DNA from: an uncultured Candidatus Melainabacteria bacterium
GTDB taxonomy: Bacteria > Cyanobacteriota > Vampirovibrionia > Gastranaerophilales > Gastranaerophilaceae
NCBI GenBank assembly: GCA_934757245.1
Contig: CAKVLH010000013.1
Location: forward strand, 1-53,313
DNA length: 53,313 nucleotides
Direction of reading: 5' to 3'
Below are positions 40,546 through 47,709 of this stretch, piece after piece. The notes under the pieces are model-generated. The model saw nothing but the letters and a program-made list of their open reading frames with translations, was not told the origin of the DNA and made no database searches. The stretch's first letter is position 1; every line of letters starts with the position of its first letter. The position numbers and the translations under genes are program-made.

Positions 40546-43035
40546 TTATTCGCCTCTGAATGACAATTCAGGCATGTTCTTTTTCAAAACTGCTCTTACA
40601 TTTGCCATTTGAGTTTCAATCATTTCATCAGTCATTGTAGAATTAGCTTCTTGCATTCTAATTCTAAACGCAACGGACTTGAATCCTTCTTGTACGTGCT
40701 CACCTTGGTATACGTCAAAGACTTCGCAACCTGCAAAAATCTTGTTATCTACGCCTTTTTTAACAACTTTTTCCAATTCTTCCCAAGTAGTTTTAGCAGG
40801 AATTATAACCGCCAAATCTCTTTGAACTTCAGGGAATTGAGAAAGTTTTTTATATCTTACAACAGATTCATTTACACCCGAAATTAACATATCTAAATCC
40901 AACTTAAACAAAAATGCGTTTTGATTTAATTTTAATTTGTTTTTAAGTTCAGGATGAAGTTCTCCATAATATCCGATAATTTCCGGTTTCTTACCCAACA
41001 TAGTTAAAACTGCAGTTTTGTATGGGTGCAAACATTTGTGAGTATCAGCTAAAGGAGAATCGGCAAGCAATGAGAACTTAATACGTCTTGTCAAACCAAA
41101 TTCTTCCAATACTTTGTCTACAATACCTTTAACAGTATAGAAATCAACTTCGCCGGTTGTTTGCCATAAAGAGTTTTGAACATTACCCGTAATAATACCT
41201 GCTAATGTTTGAGTTTCCTTAATACCTGTTTCTTTTTCGGTTGTTTCACCAACCTTCAAATAACTGCGGCCGATTTCATAACCCCAAAAGTCTTTTTGTC
41301 CGTTATCGTAATTGTATTTCATACAATTCAAAAGACTTGCTATAAGCGTTTGTCTAAGCATTGCAAAATCTTCTGACGCAGGATTTTCAACAAAAATAGC
41401 ATTTTCTTTGTCATAAGACATATTGAATTGTTTAAGTAATGGCTCACCGATTAGTGATGAAGTTTGCATTTCATTAAGTCCTGCAGCTCTCATTAAATCG
41501 TGAACTTTATTGATAACTTTTTCAGCAAGGCTGATTTCCGGAGTGCCGGCTCTATTTGGAAGAGTCGGTGTAATTTTATCATAACCGTTAATTCTAGCTA
41601 TTTCTTCAATTAAATCACACTCTCTTGTAACATCTCCCGCGCGGAAAGAAGGAACTTGAACTTTGCAAGCCATTTCATTTTTACCTAAAACTGTAAAACC
41701 AAGCTTTTCTAAAATTGCTAAGCATTTAGAAGCTTCAATTTCACAACCCAACATTCTTTTAATTTGTGGATATCTTAGAGTGATTTCAATTGGTTCAAGC
41801 TTATTTTCACCGGCTTCTGCAATACCTTCGAATTTAGCATCAGCGTATTTTTCTAATAATTCAACGGCTCTTAATAAACCTGATTTAACAGCTTCAATAT
41901 CAATGCCTCTTTCAAATCTAGAGCAAGCATCTGATTTATATCCTACACTACGAGAACTTTTTCTGTTAGCTTGAGGTGTAAAGTAAGCTGCTTCTAAAGC
42001 TAAGTTCTTAGAATTATCATCAATTTCAGAATTAGCGCCGCCAAATACACCGCCTAAGCATACAGGTTGTTCTTTTGTTGCGATAACTACTGTATCGTGG
42101 TGAAGTTGTCTTTCTACTTCGTCAAGAGTTACAAGCTTTTCGCCTTCTTCAGCACGTCTTACGCACAAATAACCGTTCAATTTATCCAAATCAAAAGCGT
42201 GAAGCGGTGTTCCGTATTCTAACATAACGTAATTTGTAATATCGACAACGTTATTAATAGCTCTAATACCAGAAGAAATTAATCTTTTTTGCATCCAATC
42301 AGGAGAAGGTTTAATGGTAATGCCTTTCAAAACACCGATTGAATAATATTTACAAACATCGTTATCTTTAATTTCAACTTCAAAATCCGGGTTCTTCCCC
42401 GCCCCTTGAGGGAGGGGATTGAGGGGTGGGGTATTCAAAGGTCTATCAAATAGAGCAGAAAGTTCTCTTGCAATACCGATTACAGACATTTGATCGCCTC
42501 TGTTTGCTGTTGGTGCAGTATGTAAAACATAATCTTTTTCAAAACCTAAAACATTTTCTACATCCAAACCTAAGCCAACATTAGGGAAAATTCTATTTAA
42601 TACAAGAATACCATCTTCTTCTTGATAATTTCTGTCAGAAACGCCCAGTTCATCGTCTGAACATAACATACCTTGAGATTCGACCCCTCTGATTGTTGCA
42701 GGAGTAAGTTCAAATTGTTCGCCAGACTTGCGGTCTAGAACTTTGCTTCCAACTGATGCGTAAGGAATTACTTGCCCAACTTGTATGTTTTGCGCACCAC
42801 AAACTACTGTTTTTAATCCTGAACCTGTATTAACGGTTACAAGGTGTAAATGATCTGAATTTGGGTGGTTATCTATTTTTTCAATTCTTGCTGTAATTAT
42901 ATTTGTAAATTTTGGTCTTAATTCTTCTATTTCTTCAACTTCTAAACCGCTCATAGTAAGTTCGTGAGCAATTTGTTTAACGTCAACATCTTTAAGGTCA
43001 ACTAATTCATTTAACCAATTTAGTGAAACTTCCAT
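40546..43035 (-). CDS. pheT: Phenylalanyl-tRNA synthetase beta subunit
   Basis: The full PheT (829 aa): N-terminal tRNA-binding domain (TGSGLKTVVCGAQN), B3/B4 editing domain, B5 and the C-terminal anticodon-binding FDX-ACB domain (LSQFPEVQRDLAVI). It pairs with PheS to charge tRNA-Phe; pheS is not in the window. After DRPL, a proline-rich segment NTPPLNPLPQGAGK is encoded by a GC-rich palindromic repeat (42395-42432), an in-frame insertion between structural domains. GAAAG-type sequence precedes the ATG. Confidence 0.95.
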   Translation of the reverse strand: MEVSLNWLNELVDLKDVDVKQIAHELTMSGLEVEEIEELRPKFTNIITARIEKIDNHPNSDHLHLVTVNTGSGLKTVVCGAQNIQVGQVIPYASVGSKVLDRKSGEQFELTPATIRGVESQGMLCSDDELGVSDRNYQEEDGILVLNRIFPNVGLGLDVENVLGFEKDYVLHTAPTANRGDQMSVIGIARELSALFDRPLNTPPLNPLPQGAGKNPDFEVEIKDNDVCKYYSIGVLKGITIKPSPDWMQKRLISSGIRAINNVVDITNYVMLEYGTPLHAFDLDKLNGYLCVRRAEEGEKLVTLDEVERQLHHDTVVIATKEQPVCLGGVFGGANSEIDDNSKNLALEAAYFTPQANRKSSRSVGYKSDACSRFERGIDIEAVKSGLLRAVELLEKYADAKFEGIAEAGENKLEPIEITLRYPQIKRMLGCEIEASKCLAILEKLGFTVLGKNEMACKVQVPSFRAGDVTRECDLIEEIARINGYDKITPTLPNRAGTPEISLAEKVINKVHDLMRAAGLNEMQTSSLIGEPLLKQFNMSYDKENAIFVENPASEDFAMLRQTLIASLLNCMKYNYDNGQKDFWGYEIGRSYLKVGETTEKETGIKETQTLAGIITGNVQNSLWQTTGEVDFYTVKGIVDKVLEEFGLTRRIKFSLLADSPLADTHKCLHPYKTAVLTMLGKKPEIIGYYGELHPELKNKLKLNQNAFLFKLDLDMLISGVNESVVRYKKLSQFPEVQRDLAVIIPAKTTWEELEKVVKKGVDNKIFAGCEVFDVYQGEHVQEGFKSVAFRIRMQEANSTMTDEMIETQMANVRAVLKKNMPELSFRGE
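42395..42432 (-). repeat. GC-rich palindromic repeat inserted in frame in pheT
   Basis: TTCCCCGCCCCTTGAGGGA and the following GGGGATTGAGGGGTGGGG stand out from the AT-rich gene. The block CGCCCCTTGAGGGA is shared, reverse complemented, with the intergenic repeat at 14238-14262. Its translation, NTPPLNPLPQGAGK, replaces a normally short loop. Confidence 0.65.
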
Positions 43036-43126
43036 ACTTTCCTACCTCTCTATTTTTCTTTATTATACAACAAACATTTCATTGTGCTTGTTTATAGTAT
43101 CGCAGTTTTTATCAAGTTTTACTTTA

Positions 43127-43135
43127 TGCTAAAAT
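43127..43135 (+). promoter_or_regulatory. Extended -10 box of rarA
   Basis: TGCTAAAAT, 6 nt, ATG; predicted leaderless. Confidence 0.65.
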
Positions 43136-43141
43136 ATACTT

Positions 43142-44374
43142 ATGGATTTATTTACACAACTGGAAGAAATCAATAAACAAACACCTTTAGCAGAAATACT
43201 CCGCCCTAAAACTTTGGATGAATTTTTAGGACAGTCAAATGTTGTTGCGCCAAATTCTCCACTTTTAAATCTTTTGAAAACGCAAAGGCTTTTTTCTTTG
43301 ATTTTGTGGGGAACTCCAGGTTGTGGAAAAACAACTTTAGCAAGATTAATTGCTACAAAAGTAAATGCTCAATTTATTGAGCTTTCAGCTGTAACTTCCG
43401 GCATAAAAGAAATCAAAGAGACTGTTGAGCAAGCACGACAAGCATTAAGAGCAGGTCAAAAAACGATTTTATTTATAGATGAAATTCATCGCTATTCAAA
43501 AACTCAGCAGGATGCTTTACTTCCGCATGTAGAAAACGGTACTATATTTTTAATTGGTTCAACAACAGAAAATCCTTCATTTCAGGTTGTTCCTGCCTTA
43601 CTTTCCAGAGTTCAAGTAATTAGGCTTAATCCAATTAATGATGTAAGCATGGCAAAAATTATAAATCGTGGATTTGAATATTTGGAAAAACACTATCAAC
43701 CGATACAGTTTGATGAAGAAGTTACAAAATTTATAGTTAACAATGCAAGAGGTGATGCAAGATGTGCATTAAATCTTGTTGAAAACTCTTATTTTGCAAG
43801 CAATTTTTCAAATGATACAAGATTATTAAGTGTCGATATTTTAGAAAGTATTACACAAAAAAGAAATACGAGATATTCAACTCAAGAACATTATGATTGT
43901 GCATCAGCTTTTCAGAAAAGTTTAAGAGGTTCTGATGCGAATGCGGCAATTTATTATTTAGCAAAAATGATAGAAGCAGGTGAAGATCCGAGATTTATTG
44001 CAAGACGCTTGATTGTTTGCGCAGCAGAAGATGTTGGACTAGCAGATCCAAACGCAATGAATATAGCTGTTAATGCTTATCGTGCAGTTGAAATAATCGG
44101 ACTTCCGGAAGGGCGTATACCACTTGCTAATGCGGTTGTTTATGTAGCGAATGCACCTAAGTCGAATAAAATTATTATGGCAATAGATAAGGCTCTTGCT
44201 GATATTGAATCCGGTAAAGATTTTCCACCTCCTATGCATTTAAGAGATGCCCATTATAAAGATGCTAAAAAATATGGTTTTGGAGAAGGGTACGTTTATA
44301 CTCATGCCGCGCCGGATGTTGAACAACAGTTCTTGCCAAACGAACTTATCGGAGTAAAATATTTAGAAGAATAA
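43142..44374 (+). CDS. rarA: Replication-associated recombination protein A (RarA/MgsA)
   Basis: An AAA+ ATPase of the clamp-loader group (410 aa) acting at stalled forks. Walker A is GTPGCGKTT, Walker B FIDEIHRYSKTQQDALLPHVE, sensor IGSTTENPSF, and the C-terminal tetramerisation part contains YYLAKMIEAGEDPRFIARR. LRPKTLDEFLGQ is the N-terminal signature. It is transcribed alone and ends in a strong terminator. Confidence 0.95.
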   Translation: MDLFTQLEEINKQTPLAEILRPKTLDEFLGQSNVVAPNSPLLNLLKTQRLFSLILWGTPGCGKTTLARLIATKVNAQFIELSAVTSGIKEIKETVEQARQALRAGQKTILFIDEIHRYSKTQQDALLPHVENGTIFLIGSTTENPSFQVVPALLSRVQVIRLNPINDVSMAKIINRGFEYLEKHYQPIQFDEEVTKFIVNNARGDARCALNLVENSYFASNFSNDTRLLSVDILESITQKRNTRYSTQEHYDCASAFQKSLRGSDANAAIYYLAKMIEAGEDPRFIARRLIVCAAEDVGLADPNAMNIAVNAYRAVEIIGLPEGRIPLANAVVYVANAPKSNKIIMAIDKALADIESGKDFPPPMHLRDAHYKDAKKYGFGEGYVYTHAAPDVEQQFLPNELIGVKYLEE

Positions 44375-44410
44375 AAAAAGAACTTTAGAAATTCTAAAGT
44401 TCTTTTTTTT
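44375..44410. terminator. Bidirectional terminator between rarA and rpsT
   Basis: AAAAAGAACTTTAGA, 3-nt loop, exact complement, T-run. Confidence 0.9.
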
Positions 44411-44428
44411 AATACTTGAATTAACTAA

Positions 44429-44695
44429 TTACTTAGCTAATTTTTTGATAGCAAGAACAAGTCTTGATTTCTTTCTTGCAGCTGTATTTTTATGTAAAAT
44501 ACCTTTTGAAACAGCTTTATCACATAGTTGATAAACTTTAGAAACTGCGCTGTTCAAAGCTTCTTTATCTTCACCTGTTGCCAAAGCTAAAGCTTTTTTT
44601 ACAGCAGTTTTGATAGATGTTTTGAATGCTACGTTTCTAACTCTGTTTGCTTCTGCAATTAGAACTCTTTTCTTTGCTGACTTAATGTTTGCCAT
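44429..44695 (-). CDS. rpsT: 30S ribosomal protein S20
   Basis: A small basic helical protein of 88 aa with the classical MANIKSAKKRVLIAE start and HKNTAARKKSRL block. AAAGGAAA precedes the ATG. A long AT-rich leader with a CTATC/GATAG hairpin (about 44754-44770) could take part in S20 autoregulation, known for the E. coli gene; that is inference. Confidence 0.96.
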   Translation of the reverse strand: MANIKSAKKRVLIAEANRVRNVAFKTSIKTAVKKALALATGEDKEALNSAVSKVYQLCDKAVSKGILHKNTAARKKSRLVLAIKKLAK

Positions 44696-44844
44696 TTTAA
44701 TTTTCCTTTCACTTTTGGCACTTTATTAATGTTAATGACTCAATAATAAAATGCCTATCACTTGAGGATAGTGAGTAATTACATTTTAATAATAAAAAAC
44801 TTGTTTGTAAAGATTAATATTAAGTTTTAATAATTTTATTTTTA

Positions 44845-44853
44845 TGCTATGCT
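44845..44853 (+). promoter_or_regulatory. Extended -10 box of rnpB
   Basis: TGCTATGCT; the expected start, about 44860, fits the beginning of helix P1. A TATACT box at 44855-44860 is an alternative. Confidence 0.5.
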
Positions 44854-44863
44854 TTATACTTGG

Positions 44864-45207
44864 AATAAAGTAGTCGGGTAATTGCGCTCAACTAGAGTGA
44901 GGAAAGTCCGTGCATCTAAGGACAGACTGCCGGAGAAACTCCGGACGGCGTGAGCCGGTGGAAAGTGGCACAGGAAAAATACTGCCGATGGATTTATAAT
45001 CACAGGCGATGGTGCAACGGTGAGTTAAGAGCTTCACCAGCGATATCGGAAGGTATCGGCTAGCTAAACCCCAGTCGGATGCAAGATTGAATTAGGCGTT
45101 TTAAAGGTGTCCGCCAAGTCTAGAGAAATCGCTTGAGATTGGAAGCAATTCCAATACCAGATAGATAATTACCTTAAAACAGAACACGGCTTATGAGCTA
45201 CTTTATT
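44864..45207 (+). ncRNA. rnpB: RNase P RNA (bacterial type A)
   Basis: This is the catalytic RNA that matures tRNA 5' ends. Helix P1 is AATAAAGTAG (44864-44873) with CTACTTTATT (45198-45207). The conserved core GAGGAAAGTCC (CR I) follows, then the CTGCCGG...GGCG hairpin, the GGTGCAACGGTGAG-type region, TAAACCCC, and ACAGAACACGGCTTA near the 3' end. The length, about 344 nt, is normal. Confidence 0.96.
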
Positions 45208-45272
45208 CTTTTTAATATCGCTTTAAAGCTTTATTATACATAAAATCAATTCTAGTATTTTAGGAGTTTTCA

Positions 45273-45884
45273 ATGTCTTTATTTATAACTTTTGAAGGCG
45301 CAGACGGTTGCGGTAAAACTACACAAATTGAACTTTTGGATAAATATTTAAAAGAAAAAGGATTTAAAACTCTTGTAACTCGTGAACCCGGAGCAAAAGG
45401 TTTAGGTGAAAAATTAAGAGAAATTTTATTAAATTATGACGGAGAAGTATCTCCTAATTGTGAGTCCTTTTTATTTTTAGCCGATAGAGCACAGCACGTA
45501 GATTGCGTAATAAAACCGGCATTAAAAAAAGGTATCATTGTGCTTTGTGATAGACATACCGATTCAACAGTTGCGTATCAAGGTTATGGAAGACAACTTG
45601 ATATTGAGCAAATAAAAAATTTAAATAAAATTGCTGTAAACGGTTTAAAACCAGATTTGACAATTGTTTTTGATATTGATATAGAAACTTCAATGCAAAG
45701 AGTTGGGAAAACAAAGGATAGAATGGAATCCGCCGGCTCAGAATTTTTTAATCGAGTAAGAAACGGATATTTAGCTATTGCTAAAGAAGAACCAAATAGG
45801 GTTAAGGTAATTAATTCTGCCGATTCAATTGAGAATATTCATAAACAAGTAGTTGGATTGGTTAAAAAGTCAGTAGGTGAATAG
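45273..45884 (+). CDS. tmk: Thymidylate kinase
   Basis: dTMP to dTDP kinase, 203 aa. P-loop FEGADGCGKT, the DR motif in LCDRHTDSTVAYQGYGR, and TREPGAKGLGE are all present. AGGAG precedes the ATG. It lies directly after rnpB. Confidence 0.96.
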   Translation: MSLFITFEGADGCGKTTQIELLDKYLKEKGFKTLVTREPGAKGLGEKLREILLNYDGEVSPNCESFLFLADRAQHVDCVIKPALKKGIIVLCDRHTDSTVAYQGYGRQLDIEQIKNLNKIAVNGLKPDLTIVFDIDIETSMQRVGKTKDRMESAGSEFFNRVRNGYLAIAKEEPNRVKVINSADSIENIHKQVVGLVKKSVGE

Positions 45885-45988
45885 GTAAATAAGTGAATAT
45901 GTTCATTTTAGATGTTTTACATATAGAGCATTGCATAATATTGAATATATTTAATAAAAACTTATTCACATAAAAAAGAAAGAATGTA

Positions 45989-47053
45989 ATGAACTTACAA
46001 GAACTTGAACAAAGTATAAATAACAACAAAAAGAACATAGATTTTGACGCGCTAAAAACAGAACTAAAAGATTTAGAAGCTAAACTTCAAAGCCCTGAAG
46101 TTTGGTCTAATCAGAATTTAGCATCAGAACTCGGACAAAAATCTCGAGAAATTAAAGATACTTTAGAGATGTTTTCGCGTTGGGATACCATTATAGAAGA
46201 CGCTAAAACAGCTCAAGAAATTGGAGACAACGAACTTATTCAAGAAAGCGAAAACGAACTAAAAAGTCTTGAGAAAGAGCTCGGCAAATATGAAATTCAA
46301 AAAATGCTTTCAGGCGAGTACGATGAAGCAGATGCATTTCTTTCAATAAATGCCGGTGCTGGTGGAACAGACGCTCAAGATTGGGCAAGTATGCTTTTAA
46401 GAATGTACACCCGTTGGGCTGAATCAAGAGGTTGGAAAGTCGAATTGGTTGATAAATCAGACGGTGAAGAAGCAGGAATTAAGTCAGCAACAATAAAAAT
46501 TAGCGGTAAATATGCTTATGGATACGCAAAAGCCGAAAAAGGCGTTCATAGACTTGTAAGAATTTCACCGTTTAACGCAAACGGCAAAAGACAAACAAGT
46601 TTTGCGTCTTGTGAAGTATCTCCGATAATTCCTGATTATGAAAAAACAATTCACATTCCGCCTGAAGATATTGAAGTCGATACAATGCGCTCTGGTGGTG
46701 CTGGCGGACAAAACGTAAACAAAGTAGAAACAGCGGTTAGGATTTTGCATAAACCAACAGGAATTGTGATTAAATGCCAACAAGAACGATCACAATTGCA
46801 AAACAAAGAAAATGCAATGCAAATGTTAGCGTCTAAACTTTTAGAACTTCGTCAAAGAGAACACGAAAAAAAGCTCGCAGAACTTAAAGGCGAAAATTTT
46901 GATATTAATTTCGGTTCTCAAATTCGTTCTTACGTGTTCCATCCGTATAAAATGGTTAAAGACCATAGAACAGGGTTTGAAATGGGCAATGTTGATGCTG
47001 TCATGGATGGAGAACTTGACGGCTTTATAGAAGCTTATTTAAAGTCTTTATGA
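45989..47053 (+). CDS. prfB: Peptide chain release factor 2
   Basis: RF2 (354 aa) reads UAA and UGA. The SPF codon-recognition tripeptide is in RISPFNANG and the catalytic GGQ in [10 protein letters not shown]. The reading frame is continuous from the ATG: the usual programmed +1 frameshift near codon 25 is absent, and the N-terminal extension is only about 16 residues before the region matching E. coli RF2 LDYDAK. The gene ends in UGA, its own target codon. Confidence 0.96.
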   Translation: MNLQELEQSINNNKKNIDFDALKTELKDLEAKLQSPEVWSNQNLASELGQKSREIKDTLEMFSRWDTIIEDAKTAQEIGDNELIQESENELKSLEKELGKYEIQKMLSGEYDEADAFLSINAGAGGTDAQDWASMLLRMYTRWAESRGWKVELVDKSDGEEAGIKSATIKISGKYAYGYAKAEKGVHRLVRISPFNANGKRQTSFASCEVSPIIPDYEKTIHIPPEDIEVDTMRSGGAGGQNVNKVETAVRILHKPTGIVIKCQQERSQLQNKENAMQMLASKLLELRQREHEKKLAELKGENFDINFGSQIRSYVFHPYKMVKDHRTGFEMGNVDAVMDGELDGFIEAYLKSL

Positions 47054-47115
47054 TAATAGATTCTATTTAAACGTCAATAGCGCCGAGAGCGTTTTTCATT
47101 ATATGGAGTTAAGAA

Positions 47116-47187
47116 TACCCTCTCCACGGGGGAGGGTAGAATTTCAAGTTGAGCTTTGCGAAACTTAGAAATTCGGGTGGGGGCTTT
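47116..47187 (-). repeat. Two-hairpin repeat (family B), copy 3, inverted
   Basis: Reverse complement nearly identical to 28873-28945. The second stem reads TACCCTC/GAGGGTA where copy 2 has ATCCCTC/GAGGGAT, so both sides changed together. It ends in a GGGGGCTTTTTT run that may terminate prfB. Confidence 0.75.
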
Positions 47188-47208
47188 TTTAGTTGATAGT
47201 TAATTTTT

Positions 47209-47244
47209 ACCTCACCCTAACCCTTTCCTGTAAGGAGAGGGAAT
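47209..47244 (+). repeat. REP-like repeat family A
   Basis: Same element as 40487-40523 with one stem change (CCCTTTCC). Confidence 0.8.
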
Positions 47245-47447
47245 GTGCTTACGACTTTCAAGTGGTAAGTCGTGTTCAATGAAAATGGTGAACACGACCT
47301 ACTATTACTTTCTTTATCAAGAGTAATTGAACATCAATCGCACCGCGAGCGGTTTTTAGCGAGCGTAAAAATGCGGGTTCACCCGCTACATCCATTTTGT
47401 CCACAACCGCAAGGTTGTAGAAAACGATTAAAGTTTCTTCTTTTTTG

Positions 47448-47488
47448 TTACTTTTTTCTTCTTGCTTTTTCAAAGAAGAAAAAAGTAA
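47448..47488. repeat. 16-bp perfect inverted repeat
   Basis: TTACTTTTTTCTTCTT and AAGAAGAAAAAAGTAA around a 9-nt loop. It could be a terminator or the end structure of a mobile repeat. Confidence 0.6.
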
Positions 47489-47576
47489 GAGGCAATTTTT
47501 GTTGAAATGTCCTTTTCTTTCTCTTTTGTTACGAATAAAAAGAAGAATTTAATATAATTTAACCCTTACGGGGAAA

Positions 47577-47613
47577 CACCTCACCCTAACCCTCTCCTGT
47601 AAGGAGAGGGAAT
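47577..47613 (+). repeat. REP-like repeat family A
   Basis: Identical to 40487-40523. Confidence 0.8.
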
Positions 47614-47678
47614 GACCATCACAAGAATTTTCACTCAAAATTTCTCAGATTTTTCTACTTTATTTCTCTTTTTTCGCG

Positions 47679-47687
47679 TGATAAAAT
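47679..47687 (+). promoter_or_regulatory. Extended -10 box of the pyruvate decarboxylase-gmk operon
   Basis: TGATAAAAT; here the start codon is 22 nt away and a GGAGAG ribosome site fits between, so this message has a short leader. Confidence 0.6.
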
Positions 47688-47709
47688 GAACGAAATACGG
47701 AGAGAAAAC

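Larger units (their letters stand above)
47054..47709. other. Repeat- and hairpin-rich intergenic region (656 bp), no gene
   Basis: It holds one family B and two family A repeats and at least four other hairpins: GTAAGTCGTGTTCA with TGAACACGACCTAC (47265-47302), GCGGGT/ACCCGC near 47374, ACAACC/GGTTGT near 47403, and a 16-bp stem at 47448-47488. Short open frames at 47272-47505 (+) and 47276-47473 (-) lie within these palindromes, lack ribosome sites and mirror each other, so I do not call genes. Confidence 0.7.

Noticed and set aside
44864..45207. Possible tRNA or tmRNA in the structured region before tmk
   Set aside because: The conserved core and P1 helix identify it as RNase P RNA. I saw no tRNA cloverleaf anywhere in the window.
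47272..47505. Open frames on both strands (47272-47505 + and 47276-47473 -)
   Set aside because: They mirror each other across palindromes, have no ribosome site and no recognisable protein features.
47116..47613. Possible CRISPR array
   Set aside because: The repeats are palindromic, of different families, irregularly spaced and without uniform spacers; no cas genes are present.
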